Notes under the pieces: generated by a model
Databases searched by the model: none
Told to the model about the DNA's origin: nothing
What the model saw: only the letters and a program-made list of their open reading frames with translations
From: Cladophialophora immunda
Lineage: Eukaryota > Ascomycota > Eurotiomycetes > Chaetothyriales > Herpotrichiellaceae
Reading direction: 5' to 3'
Assembly (NCBI RefSeq): GCF_000835495.1
Contig: NW_015622541.1
Coordinates: forward strand, 4,464,001-4,528,000
DNA length: 64,000 nt
In this document: positions 33,658 through 45,328 of the stretch, piece by piece
How positions within the stretch are numbered: the first letter of the stretch is position 1
Layout of the letters: each line of letters starts with the position of its first letter
Program-made: the position numbers and the translations under genes

Positions 33658-35850
33658 ATGACGGTTGAGAGTGCGATGGGAGAAGCAGGCACTCACAAGG
33701 TCAGGACGACCCAGATTTCCGCCACCCCGACCGGTCCCTGCAAGGATGAAGGCAACAACACACAGTGGGCCCATACAGAGAAGTCCGAAGTTGGGCAAAC
33801 GGACCTGGAAACACCAGATCTGGTCTACGACAACGTCGACGAGGAACCAGAGCTTCATGCCCGTACGTACGTCGCCGTGGGCGCCATATTCACTCTGTAC
33901 CTCGTCCAAGTCATGGCGCTCCAAAGTCCGCCGGCGGTGGTGAGTTATCTCCTGCTTCTTTTCCCGGATGATCCACCTCTGTACCCCGTCAAAAGAAAAC
34001 TTTTGGGAAACACTTGCTTACCTACTGTATGTCAGCTCTCCTACATTGGCAAGGACCTCAACAATAGCTCGGCGGAGACCTGGGTCTCAAACTCCCTGAA
34101 CGTGGTGCAGGTAGTACTGTGCCCGGTCCTGTCCTCCATCGCCGACACCTTCCAGATCCGCAAGACTTTGCTTGTCGGGACGAACGTGATCTCTTTCATT
34201 GGAGCAGCCATCGCCCCAGGCTCAAATGATATGTACAGACTCATCGCGGCCCAAACCTTGATCGGTTTTGGGTTTGCCACGGTTCCCCTGATGTATTGTA
34301 TCCCCAGCGAGATTCTTCCTCGAAAGTGGAGGCCGAGTAAGTGCCAGAAAAAATACAAGAGAAGAGAAAGTGGTGGTGATCAACAGTAACACGGTGTACC
34401 CATCCGCGAATTATCACTAACTGGTCGTGCTCCTAGTGGCCCAGGCGATCGTCAACGTCGGTGCGTGTCTCGGTGCTGTGGCTGGCCCCTTGGCGATTGG
34501 AGCTCTAGTCAGGTCGAACCGCTCTCGTGGCTGGCGAACTTTTTATGTATGTATATCAGATGGGATGTTTTTCCTGCCGTTCGTAAAGGGACTGACCACA
34601 ATCATTTTTAGTGGATCGAAATGGCCCTCTTTGGAGCTGGTATCATTGGCGTCCTGGTTGGATATCGACCACCGAAGCGACACACCCGCTATGATGGTCT
34701 GTCTCTACGGCAGAAGATCGGTCGAATCGACCTTGTGGGCTCGAGTCTGCTCACCCTTGGCCTCACGTTGCTTCTGACGGGTCTGAACCTGGGCGGCCAA
34801 CTCTATAAATGGACCAACGTCCGTGTCCTAGCCACTCTGATCATCGGCATCGCTGGACTTGTGGCCTTCTCTCTGTACGAGTGGAAGGGCACCAAATCGG
34901 GGATTCTTCACCACGGTCTGTTCCAGGGGGACAATAATGCCGGTCGAACATTCGCTATCTGCGTGGGCCTGATCACAGTCGAAGGTATATTGCTTTTTGC
35001 CTACGTGATCTTCTATCCCGGCTTGTGAGTGCTGCTCCTTCTCTTCGAAGGCTCCCAGATACGGAATTTACTGATTTTGTTTGTCACTCTTTCCAGGACC
35101 GAAGCCCTCTTTGAGACCGACCCGTTCCTCGTCACCGCGCGAGGAACGCCGTTCTGGATCGCCTGCGGGCTGTCGACCTTGGTCTGGGGCTATCTAAGCA
35201 CAAGGTTCAGGACGGTTCGAGAGCTCATGTTCGCCGGCTACCTGCTCTTTACGGCAGGCATCGTCGGCATGGCCACCACGCAGCCCGACAGCTCCACCAA
35301 CCTGGTGATTTTTGCGGCACTGACAGGGATCGGATTTGGTGCTCCACTCATCCTTGTGGTCGCGGGCGTGCAGCTCTCTACGCCGCACGATCTGATCGTC
35401 ACGGCTACGGCGGTGACGATCTCAGCCAGGGGCGTCGGAGCTTCCATTTTCATCGCCATTTACTCGGCGGCTGCGACCAGTCGGCTGCAAAAGGACCTTC
35501 CGAGTTACGTTTCCAAGGCAGCTGTGGCCGCCGGTCTGCCGTTGAGCTCGGTGCGCGATTTCGTCGAAGCGCTTGTTGCGGGGGACAATGGTGCGGTGGC
35601 TGAAATCCCAGGCGTCACGTCGGCCATCGTTGCATCGGGCGTGGCCGCGATGAAACACGCCTTCGCGGACTCTCTGAGAGTCGTGTTTATCATTGCCGCT
35701 CCCTTTGGCGCGGTGGCGTGCGTCGCCTCTTTGTTTCTCATGGATCTGCGACAGACAATGAACTATCGGGTCGACGCACCGGTGGAGGACCTTCATGCCA
35801 AAGCTCACCATCCCCACCACCATCACCGTCATACGCAACATGCACAATGA
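33658..35850 (+). CDS. MFS transporter, TRI12 / siderophore-transporter-like (14 TM)
   Basis: Exons 33658-33939, 34036-34336, 34437-34546, 34612-35024 and 35097-35850 encode 619 aa. A ~70-residue hydrophilic N-terminus precedes TM1 (AIFTLYLVQVMALQSPPAV). Family marks include LSYIGKDLNNSSAETWVSNSL, SSIADTFQIRKTLLVG, GFGFATVPLMYCIPSEILPRKWRP and the central GYRPPKR loop. This order fits the fungal trichothecene-efflux/siderophore-iron H+ antiporter group. It most likely exports (or imports) a small metabolite across the plasma membrane. The C-terminus ends in a His-rich tail (HHPHHHHRHTQH). It sits beside P450, hydrolase and regulator genes, which suggests a pathway-linked pump. Confidence 0.85.
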
Positions 35851-36459
35851 GTCGCTTGTGGGATTCAGGGGGACGATATGTTTGGTGAAGTGGAAAGCTG
35901 GGGATGGGGAAGAGTCAAAGTCTTCGCGTAGTCGTAACTAGTCTTCGACTCTTCGAGACGATTGTGTCGAGGGACTCCAAACGATGTGCTTGTGAAATAC
36001 GCAGCCGCGCGAAATTGCCTTCAGATCACGTATACCTACAGAATAGTTATCGTGAAAGATCTTGGCTCCGGCACTGTCAATCTGTCACGTAAGATCATGA
36101 GTGTAATACGGAAGGGATGCGATGCCAATGATAGTGCAGCATGTCCATGCACAAGAAGAGGGGATGTAAGTGTCATGAGATGGTGTCTATTCTGTTTGCA
36201 AACCACCTCGAGTGCTTATCGAGCTGACCGTCTTCAACGAAATACCCATAATATGTGTGTCGGGGATAGTGCTTCAATCCCTTGCATTTTAGCAAGAAGA
36301 CGGAATATCGCGACAATCGTGAGAAATTATTAGGCACTATAGTCGATGAGGATACCTGTTAGGAACAGATTCGGAACAGCGTGCGCCAATACTCGTAACC
36401 GTCTCAAGGTAATGGCGCGGTCCTATCAACGCCACCGATCTGTTCTAACCCCCCAAACA
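35851..36459. other. Convergent intergenic region
   Basis: 3' flanks of the MFS and P450 genes, moderately A/T-rich. Nothing supported. Confidence 0.5.
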
Positions 36460-38250
36460 CTACACTGCTCGACGGCGAAACTGGACTGGCAGCGCAGGCT
36501 TCTCCCAAAAGACATAGTTCTTGTTCGCCTTGACCCAGTCGAGGGCGTCGTCCTTGATCTCCATGTCGAACTTCCACAGGATTTTGGCCAGAATGAGGCG
36601 CAGTTCTAACAGGGCGAGACTAGAATGCCGAGTTTTTTCTGTCAGTCAGCCATCTCCTCATAGTCACAGTCTCACGGGACAACGTCGATTGTCTTCAGTT
36701 GCTTTCATATTTTTTTCGGAGATAACTTACTGGCGGCCCAGACAGACTCTGGTACCCAGAAGAAACGGCTGACTTGCAGCTTTGTCGTCTTCGCAACCCG
36801 GGTCCAACCACCGCTCGGGGATAAAGGCGAATGCGTCGCGGAAGTTGGCCTCAATGTGGCCCGCCACCCACGTGTTGACATTCACAATGGCGCCGGGGGG
36901 CACCCAGTGGCCGTCCACGGTCTCGCCTGGGCTGACGCGAGGCAGACCGGCCGCGATGGGAGGGTATAGTCTCAGGCCCTCTTCGATGACCGCTCTCAAG
37001 TACGGGAGCTGTTCTGTGGCTCGGCCCGTGATCCGGTCGAAGTCGGCGAACGCGCTACGGATTTCTTGGGTGAGCTTCTCGTACACTCGATTGTCTCGGC
37101 AGAGGTAGTATGTGATCCCACATAGGGCGGTCGCGGTAGTCTCGCTGCCGGCGATCGTCAATAGCGTGGCTTGGGACTGCAGCTCCTGGAGACGAAGGCC
37201 CGTCCACTCCTTTTCTTCGGATATCATTCTGTGTAAAAAGTCGATCCTAGGGGGTGGGTTCGCTAGACGCCTTTTCGCGGGGAAAAATATGACAGGCCGT
37301 TTGTTAGCTAACAGGATCTTATGACTGAGCCGCGTGCGGGAATCTGCCTGTACTTACCGTGTCAGTTTCTCATCCGCATAGCTAGTCATCTTCGCCCTGA
37401 GGATGTAGACCCTGCGTGGCAGAAGTTTCATGTGGAGGGCGACGCGTAGCAGAGATCGTAGGACGGGCGAGTACTCGAATGATCTCATAAAGTTGATGTT
37501 CTTGATCGAGGCGAAGAGAATGTCGATCCAATAGTGTGGCTTCCCTGTGCGCCGTGGATATTAAACAGCCTCATTCCCTGCAAAGCGGTAGCGGTATGGG
37601 GGTTTTTGCTCACCAGATTCAAGGCACCCAAAGGCTTCTCCGAAGGCCAGCTCTCCTATGATGTCGAATGTGGCGTAGTTGTACCATCTCGTCATGTCAC
37701 CTGGTGTCTCCGTGTACCGCTTGTCGATCTGGTCGATGAGTAGATTGACGAAATAGTGGACTCTGTCTTCTTGACTGCCGAGGGCGGCGGCAGAGAAGCC
37801 ATGGCTCAGAGTCTTGCGCATAGCTGCATGGCGGCTGGGATTCGACTCTGAGACAATCTGATGGAGATCTTCCGGAAAGGGCTCGTAGAAGGATCCTTTC
37901 AAGAATGGTTTCCGGCCTGGCTTGTGGCCGTGAATGTCCCGCCAACTTGCACTGCTGCAGAACGAGAGCTGGTTGGGAGCAATCCTCACCACTGGACCGT
38001 ACTTTTCGTGCAGAGCTTTGATCTTCCACAGATTGTCGCCCGACAGCCAGTGTTTCATTGCCCAAAATGGTGCAACTGCTGCTCTCCTCGGACCGGGAAA
38101 CTTCGCCAACGGATGTATCCATATGTTGTAACCACAGTAAATGAATGGCAGCAGGAGAACCTAGTACAGTTTCATGATTAGAGCTATACCATTTTGTAGA
38201 GGGGCTTGTATTCTCCCTACGATTCCGAGACAATAGGACAGCATATCCAT
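36460..38250 (-). CDS. Cytochrome P450 monooxygenase (first of two)
   Basis: Exons 38250-38221, 38160-37614, 37544-37358, 37270-36731 and 36619-36460 keep phase throughout, giving 487 aa. The first exon supplies MDMLSYCLGI, which joins VLLLPFIYCGYNIW to form the ER membrane anchor. The Pro-rich hinge is KFPGPRRAAV. The I-helix is LLTIAGSETTATAL, the K-helix ExxR is EEGLRLYPP, the PERF-like motif is FIPERWLDP, and the heme loop is FLLGTRVCLGR (Cys thiolate ligand). The acceptor at 37271 (GCGAAAAG) rather than the nearer ACACAG restores RRLANPPPRIDFLHRM. It is an ER-bound oxidase of unknown substrate, divergent from the Zn2Cys6 gene, which suggests co-regulation. Confidence 0.9.
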
Positions 38251-38773
38251 TTTACTGATGGATGCAAACTGAGTTTGGTCGAATGCCGCCATGTTCGAAA
38301 AGCAGGAGGAAAACACCCCGGACAAAGCGGATTGTCAAACCAAGAATGTCTGAGTTGAAGAGTTAACTCGCTGTATGGCACGACCAGTGCCATCGATATT
38401 AACACCATTACCCTTCGATCATACCTGTTCACGATGCTCTCCATGGGAATACTTCGAGGAACTTGGAGCAATTTCTCGGTGTAATTTGTGATTGGATGGA
38501 CCCGAGATCCACACGCCGCTTGCAAGATTGTGGGGGAAGATGTGGGACGAGATTCCTTCTTGCAGCGCCCCGCGGACCCCAGGATCTGAATTTGAGGGGA
38601 GTGCATAGAGACAGTAGGAAAGGCTGCAGGGGCCATTTCAAGAGCACAGTGCGATTCAACCGACTTGGACGTTATCCCGAGAGCTTCAATCGCAACGAGG
38701 GATTGCTCTAGTCCAACTTCCCCCAGATTCCTCCTTTGTGACGAGTTGCAAGCGGCCTCAGGTCAGACTGGAA
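38251..38773. other. Divergent promoter region (P450 / Zn2Cys6 regulator)
   Basis: 523 bp between two divergent start codons. It probably holds both promoters. I did not find an obvious CGG-palindrome pair. Confidence 0.5.
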
Positions 38774-41413
38774 ATGTCGAATCGCGCGCCATCCCAACGA
38801 CCAGCGTCAGATGCCAGAAGAACGAACGTCGCATGTCACGCTTGCCGAAGTCGGAAGGTCAGATGCAGCAAGGAGCTCCCGTGCTGTTCAAACTGTCGGA
38901 GCATCGAACAGATATGCAATTACCCTTCGTCGATGTTGAAACCGGGTCCCAAATTAGGGAGCATCCATAAAAGGCGCCGTCTACAAGTCCAGCTTCAGTC
39001 CCAAGGTTGCTCGGACGGCGTGACAGCGACACCACCAGCAGCGAGAGTACCTCGAAATGACCAGATCCGGGCAGCTGCCACTCAAGGACCAGAGGCTCCG
39101 GTCCCGGGTTGCGAGGCGCTGCGATGTTCCCAGCATATCCAGGCAGTTACTTTCCTATGCCGGGTGTCGAACGAAGCATCCCCACCAGGGGCGACTGGAT
39201 TTGCGATGCCTGTAACAGAGGACAGCTTGGACGGACACGATTTGATTCTCACTGTATGCCATGCCTTGGGCTTCACCCTGGACACTATGAAAGAGATGTG
39301 CGTTTTCAACATTGCCAGCTGCTCTTGATCGCACTCCCTGGATCAATGCCATGCTGACTTCTCTAGAGTGCAAATATTCTTCGAGGCCTTCACATCCTTC
39401 CGCCTGTTCAGAGAACCCGTCTTTCTCGCCGAGTTAGGCCAATGTCCATCCGAGCTCGCACTTAGGGCACTCCTTGCCATCATAGTCGCCTTCGCCCGCA
39501 AGACTACGCGCGGCAAAATCTCGACGGATTATAGTCAGCTCTCGCCGGCTGACTTTGCAGACCTCGCACTCCATGACGTTGACGCCGCTATGGCCGAATG
39601 CGGCGATGAACCACCATCGCTGTGTTTACTGCAAGCTCTCATCCTAGTGACCCATTGGTTGCTGATCCGAGGCGTGCGAGGAAGGGCGTGGAGGTACCTG
39701 GGCCTTTGCATGCGCGTCGCTTTGGAGCTACGACTCTTTGCACTTGATGAGGACAAAGATCCGGATACTTACACCGCAGATGCAGAGCAGTGGTGTGAGG
39801 ACGAAGAGCAGCGACGTGCATTCTGGGCCATATGGGAGATGGACCAGTTCGCTAACCATCTCAAACATGTTCCCATGACCATAGACTGGACGCAGAGCCA
39901 CGTGTTTCTTCCCGCTGAGGATGAGAGATGGTTTCGTGGCCAGCCTCAGCAGAGTTGCTTTCTGGAACCTGACCTCATCGCTCGATCTAAGGCACTCCAT
40001 GCCACAGGGAGCAAATCTGCCAGGGCCTGGTACATTGTGCTGGCTTCCCTGAATCCTGAGGCGCACGACCTGGCTTATCCGAGCGAGGCCATTCGCTATG
40101 TCTCCAGAAGAGAGGTCACATCAAAAAAGAAAGTCGACACCAGCCGAGAGTCAGCTTGTTCGACCATATTTAGGGCAATTCAACTTTGTGTTATCCTGCT
40201 CCCTCTGGAGCTGAAGTTCTATGGGCAGTACTTGGACTTCGGCACACGAACGTTCGGTCGAAGAGCACCCTCCTCAACCCTACATTCTCAAAGCTCAATC
40301 TATCTTCTGGCGATGATGCCGGAAATAGCGAGATTGCTTGCTCTGCGGCCCTACGTGTTTGATGCCTACGCGCGAAAGCTACTCAACGTAACCGACAAAG
40401 ACCCCCATCGCAAGACGGTGCCACCGGCCTTCGCCCAGCGCGAAGGATTGGCACGAGAGATCGAGCAATGCACCGATGCTGCCGAAGCCGTGCTGAACAT
40501 CGTGGTGAACTGCCATGAGAGCCACTACCAGTACGTCAACCCGTACGTGGTCAGTGCGTCGTGGCTGGCTGCCACGACGCATTTGCTGCTGCGAGAGCTG
40601 ACCGAAGACGAGTCTGAGAAGAACGTGATCTGGGCCAAATTCGAGGTCTTGAAGGCCACCAACGATCGATTCATTCAGCATTGGGAGATGTCCACCGTGC
40701 CGAAGCAAAACCTCGATGCGCTGGCGGAGCGGCTGAAGCTGTTCCGAGCCCATTCTGAGAGCGTCACGCAATGCCGAGAGGAAACGGCAGCCGGGTCATC
40801 AACGAGAACACAAGCGAGGCCCAAGTCTCCTCCATTTGCACTTTACCCGTCATCCCACAATCGTAGGAATCGCTACTGGTCCTTTGACCGGACGAGGCCT
40901 AGCCATGGCTCGATCCCTTCGCCTGAGAAGGACACGCCTCCGCATTCCAACATTATCTCTGATAAGGTGCGAGCCGCGTCGTTGCTACCACCAAGACACG
41001 AGGCTGTCGTGGCTGCAGCTCCTGTCCAGGGTCACAATGCGGGTTTCCAGGATGGTACACAAATTCACACCCAACATCTTATCGCGACACCTAACACTAT
41101 GCCGTTTCCTAGTCAGGTTTCAGAGACTAGTATGCGAGCGAATGTGAATACGAATACCAATCTCGACAACGGTCTCGATCTAATATCCTTACACAGCCAA
41201 GATCTCAAACCCCAGAATCCGATCACCGGTACAGTCTCAGCGCTGGAATCCGCCTTTGGTACACAGTGTGAAGCCGCTGGCTTCGGTCAACCTCATGTGG
41301 ATGGAAGCATGAATGCTGATCCGCTGGACTGGTTCTCCTTGTCTTCCAACGCCGAACTTGGTGGAGACCTCTTGGACTATCTGGATGTATTCTCGGGGCC
41401 TTTTCTGGGATAA
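38774..41413 (+). CDS. Zn(II)2Cys6 fungal transcription factor
   Basis: Exons 38774-39297 and 39367-41413 encode 856 aa. The binuclear zinc cluster is Cys21-X2-Cys24-X6-Cys31-X6-Cys38-X2-Cys41-X6-Cys48, followed by a basic linker (KRRRLQVQLQ). The middle (about residues 170-560) matches the fungal transcription-factor regulatory domain: GVRGRAWRYLGLCMRVALEL and EEQRRAFWAIWEMDQFANHL are its signature helices. The C-terminal ~250 residues are disordered with an acidic/aromatic end (DWFSLSSNAELGGDLLDYLD) that could activate transcription. It is a nuclear DNA-binding regulator, and its position between P450, hydrolase and transporter genes makes it the likely local regulator; this is inferred. 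Confidence 0.93.
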
Positions 41414-41606
41414 ACTCCAGCATGAGAGCCCCATTTCCCTGTGCTGGCAGGCGAACGCCGCTTCTGGAGCCTTTTCCTTAGAAGAGAATATTTTTCTGTG
41501 ATAAGACGAGAAAAGGCTATCTGGTTCTACTGTCAATTCACATGTACAACGTCAGGCCCCCGGTTTACCAGCACTTCAATTCCGTGCCTTGCGTTTAATC
41601 CGACTT

Positions 41607-42623
41607 TCAGCTCTTGAAAAACTTCTCCAAAGCCTCCGTTGTCTCGTTCGGGCTTTCCAGGGGCCAGAAGTGACCCCCTGGAATGAACTGGACATGCACG
41701 CTTTTGGCATTTGGGATGTGTTCTGGTCCTATCGACTCGTAGAATTCGCGGGGCTGAGTTTTGCTCTCGTGGCCTTGCAGAATCATCACAGGACACTTCC
41801 AAGCGGCGAGCAGACGCTTGCGGCGCTGGAGCCACTCAGATCGGAAAGAGGAGGAGTTGAAATATCGAGGCACGGCGCGCGATACGCCTGGGTACGAGAA
41901 CTCCTGGATGGCCCTTTCTAGTTGATGCTGGGGTATCGGTCTCGTCCCAAGGCTGGCATGAGCCCACACGATAAGTTTCTTCGGGTCGTTCAGGATCCCA
42001 TTGTACGGGGCGTCCATGAAGAGATCGCCCTGGGGCGCCAACAAAGGGTGGAAGTGGAACAGGTGCTGCTCTCCCCGTGCGTATCGGAGCACTTGGTCCG
42101 GGTGGTTCGCTGCGATGAAGTCGGCTTGGACGGTGCCCCTGTCGTGCGTGACGATATTAAACCGCTCGATGCCGTCGATCAACTGAAGCATCGCGAACAA
42201 TTGCTCCGCTGCACCTTCGTGGCGGTAATCGCCTGGCCCCTTTTCGGACTGTCCATATCCTTTCAAATCCGGGGCGATGCACCGGTACGTGTTGGACAGT
42301 TTGGCCATCTGCATGTGCCACTGGTACCACGCGTCGGGAATGCCATGGAGGAAGACCACCACTTCGCCATCTCGAGGGCCTGCCTCGACGTAATGCCACC
42401 GTACCACTTCTCCGTCTCCCGGTCCTAAGATGAAGTGGTGCGTGAACGTCACTCCCTCTAGAATCTCGGTGTCGCCTTCTTTGTTTCCTGGACGAGGTTT
42501 GACATGCGCCAACGTCGCAAGTTCGTCCACAATCTGGTCTTCGGGAAGAAAGATCCCTCCCACCACTATCTTTTCCGCGCGGGCTGGCAGAGGAGTGTAT
42601 TCAAGGCTCGAAGGTGTCGCCAT
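41607..42623 (-). CDS. Alpha/beta hydrolase, epoxide-hydrolase / haloacetate-dehalogenase-like
   Basis: A single 338-aa exon. Motifs: oxyanion region VVVFLHGIPDAWYQW, cap-adjacent IAPDLKGYGQSEK, nucleophile elbow VTHDRGTVQAD with Asp161 as nucleophile, possible acid in LQGHESKTQP, and general-base His in GGHFWPLESP. Epoxide hydrolases usually have HDWG at the elbow, whereas HDRG is typical of fluoroacetate/haloacetate dehalogenase relatives. The sequence after the elbow, RYARGEQHLFHFHP, is distinctive. It probably opens an epoxide, C-halogen or other activated bond; no signal peptide. It is divergent from the carboxylesterase gene, 506 bp away. Confidence 0.85.
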   Translation of the reverse strand: MATPSSLEYTPLPARAEKIVVGGIFLPEDQIVDELATLAHVKPRPGNKEGDTEILEGVTFTHHFILGPGDGEVVRWHYVEAGPRDGEVVVFLHGIPDAWYQWHMQMAKLSNTYRCIAPDLKGYGQSEKGPGDYRHEGAAEQLFAMLQLIDGIERFNIVTHDRGTVQADFIAANHPDQVLRYARGEQHLFHFHPLLAPQGDLFMDAPYNGILNDPKKLIVWAHASLGTRPIPQHQLERAIQEFSYPGVSRAVPRYFNSSSFRSEWLQRRKRLLAAWKCPVMILQGHESKTQPREFYESIGPEHIPNAKSVHVQFIPGGHFWPLESPNETTEALEKFFKS

Positions 42624-43129
42624 GTCGAAGACAGGTAATGTGAACTATAGCGATAAGGTTAGACTAGCCACTGCTTTGAGGTCTCTTCGTTCGGCGGACC
42701 AGCTCTCTTATTAACGAATTGTTTCTCCAGTGCTCGTACCCGCATACCGTCCCACTCAACTTTGGCGGCTTAGCATCTGTCCGCTGCCTTGTCCATGTGG
42801 TCCAATTCACATTGACGGGATCGAGGAAAATCAATGCCGGCGGTGGAAGTTTTCCCCGATCGACCGTGGGCGCTGTGGGAAGACAGCCCGAGAAGATATC
42901 CCGAGAAGGCCTCCCTGTTGGTGGTCGCGGTCCTGCCTGCTTGTCTCTTGCACCGTCCCGCCCGGAATTCCCGTCGTCAAATGCTTCTGTGCCACGAGAG
43001 GCATATGGCTGTAGACCAAAGGGGTCTCGGACTCTCGAACTTTGGACTGAAACGACAGTATACTTACGGCTTCCGCGCCTTTGTCTGAGGGAGCAACCGT
43101 CGCCAGGAACTTCCTCTGAACTCTGCGAA
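42624..43129. other. Divergent promoter region (hydrolase / carboxylesterase)
   Basis: 506 bp between divergent starts. The plus frame of the carboxylesterase is open from 42719, but it has no ATG before 43130 and reads as non-conserved sequence. Confidence 0.5.
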
Positions 43130-44737
43130 ATGACACAGGCGATCCCCTTCAAACGAACCGAAGTCATTGCCACGACGAATGGACCAGTCAGGGGGTATGA
43201 GAGGGGCGGCATGAGGAGGTTCCTAGGAATGCCATACGCGGCTCCGCCAATTGGCGACCGACGATGGCGCCCACCCGTCCCGCCCCCTCGATGGCAAGAG
43301 CCTCGCGATGTGGTCGAATTCGGCGGCGTCTGCGCCCAGGATACATCATGCTTCCCTGGGTTCGGCGTCAGCAGCTCAAACGAGGACTGCCTTTACCTCA
43401 ACGTGTTCACGCCAATCCCACTCGAACATGAACGTGGAGAAAAAGCACCTGTCATGGTATTAATACCTGGTGGTGGATTCTTTTGCGGCGGCGGCAACGA
43501 CTACGACCCAGCGAGCCTCGTTGAACAAGGTCGGATTGTCTTCGTGTCACTGAACTACCGACTCGGCATTTTTGGGTTCTTTTCCCACCCTGCGATCAAT
43601 GCCGAAGACCATCCCGTGGGAAACTATGGCATCATGGACCAACAGCTCGCCCTTGCTTGGGTCCAGAACAATATCGAAGCATTCGGTGGTGACGCCCGCA
43701 ATGTTACCATCATGGGCGAGTCTGCCGGCGGGATCAGCGTCATGGTTCACCTTGCGGCACCCCAGTCAATGGGCCTGTTCCATAAGGCAATTGTTCAAAG
43801 TGGAGGATCGCCCCCAACGGTATCTTATCCAACAGTGCATTCGCTAGAGAAGAGGGGAATCGCGCTCGCTGCGGCAGCAGGCTGTGGCGAACAGACCCCG
43901 ACAAACCTGAGGCTCCTCACACCAGAATCAATCCTTGCAGCCAATGCCGTACCTGAAGGTGGCTTCGGCGTTGGCCAATTTACCGTCGGGCTCATGGAGG
44001 ACGGTGTTGTCATTCCCAGTTCACTCCGAGACAAGTTCAACAACGGCGACTTCAGTCGTGTACCCTTACTCATTGGCGTCAATCGAGATGAGTTCACTTG
44101 GTTTCAAGGCATGATGGAAATATCGACGGGCAGCGTCATCTCCGCGGCGATGTACCCCCAAGTCCTCGCAATGACACTGGAGGCTGCTGCCCAATTTCGA
44201 ATTCTCTCGACCAAGATATCGCCAGACGCGATGGAGGATGTTCTTCGGCGATATCCGCTTGATCCACGAGCGAGCCCAGGTCAAGCGATTGCCACTGCCG
44301 TGGGAGATGCCAGCATCATTTCCACGTGCGGCCGAAGGGCTGCTAGGGTTGTTGGACGGTTTTCAGACCAGGTATACGCCTATGAGTTCGATGTGCCTGA
44401 CTCACCAGTGTCCTGGCCACAGTCATCATTTCCATACGAGTCTGGTCATACCCAGGAGCTACAGTATCTATTCCCTCTCTTTTGTGGAGGCAGTGGAATT
44501 CCACGTGCACTGAACAGCGCACAGCAGGAACTCTCTAGACATATGGTGCGCTACTGGACGACCTTTGCTCGACACGGAAGACCGAGTGCGGAAGGCGCTG
44601 AAGGCGTAGCACCGGTTTGGACATCTTACACTGCTAAAGACGATAATATCATGTTACTTCGAACGCCAACCCCTTCGATGTTCAGTGGATGGGGTAGTCG
44701 CCATCATTGCGACTTTTGGGACTCTTTACATCTATAG
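43130..44737 (+). CDS. Type-B carboxylesterase
   Basis: An intronless 535-aa protein from ATG 43130 (MTQAIPFKRTEVIATTNGPV). Family marks: RFLGMPYAAPPIGDRRW, the EDCLYLNVFTP signature, oxyanion GGGFFCGG, nucleophile Ser198 in GESAGG and His440 in ESGHTQELQYLF. The acid probably comes from NRDEFTWFQ. No signal peptide is seen, so an intracellular enzyme is likely, unlike many secreted fungal type-B esterases. It cleaves carboxylic esters; the partner substrate could arise from the adjacent P450 or hydrolase steps (inferred). It is followed on the same strand by a P450 gene. Confidence 0.92.
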   Translation: MTQAIPFKRTEVIATTNGPVRGYERGGMRRFLGMPYAAPPIGDRRWRPPVPPPRWQEPRDVVEFGGVCAQDTSCFPGFGVSSSNEDCLYLNVFTPIPLEHERGEKAPVMVLIPGGGFFCGGGNDYDPASLVEQGRIVFVSLNYRLGIFGFFSHPAINAEDHPVGNYGIMDQQLALAWVQNNIEAFGGDARNVTIMGESAGGISVMVHLAAPQSMGLFHKAIVQSGGSPPTVSYPTVHSLEKRGIALAAAAGCGEQTPTNLRLLTPESILAANAVPEGGFGVGQFTVGLMEDGVVIPSSLRDKFNNGDFSRVPLLIGVNRDEFTWFQGMMEISTGSVISAAMYPQVLAMTLEAAAQFRILSTKISPDAMEDVLRRYPLDPRASPGQAIATAVGDASIISTCGRRAARVVGRFSDQVYAYEFDVPDSPVSWPQSSFPYESGHTQELQYLFPLFCGGSGIPRALNSAQQELSRHMVRYWTTFARHGRPSAEGAEGVAPVWTSYTAKDDNIMLLRTPTPSMFSGWGSRHHCDFWDSLHL

Positions 44738-45328
44738 CGAGGACGTAGCAAAGTGCCGACTAATGGATATTATGGTCGACAGGAGTTCGTCGACTCATAT
44801 TCACCAGTCATCTGTATTCTAGGTGGATGGTCAAGGCCACAGGTAGATCTCAACCAGTAATCCAAATACTGGCCCCTGCCGAACGCACTTGTCGTCAACA
44901 GTCGGCTATGAGCAGGCCTTGACCCGTTGAATGAGAATCAAGACCAAGGAACCTCCATCACTGTTGCTCTCACCGAAATCAGCCGAGAAGTTTGTCCGAA
45001 CCAATGGTTGCCGTGCAGCTACCTCGCCCTTTTGCACGCAGAAACGAGGCTGCTCGATGTATCCCGCGGTCCGATCCCCAGGAACGCTGGTTTCGAACAG
45101 GACGAACGTCCCACGAGCCTTCATGTCCTGGGGCGAGTTCGAGGTGACCATATGGAGCACCCTCCACCGTGGGGTTCCTCTAGGGACTTGGGAATCTGGG
45201 GGTTTGACTATCTATATGTTTGTTAAGAACAGGAGCTTTCGACGAAAAAAGGAGGCTCGCGATAGGTATCGATCCGCTCAGAAACACCGCAGGTATCCCA
45301 AATTTCCGCAGACTTCACTGCAACAACC
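44738..45328. other. Intergenic region
   Basis: Between the carboxylesterase and second P450, same strand. No supported feature. Confidence 0.5.

Noticed and set aside
42719..43129. Open 137-codon extension in frame with the carboxylesterase
   Set aside because: No ATG in the extension and no similarity to the family; the ATG at 43130 gives the normal N-terminus.
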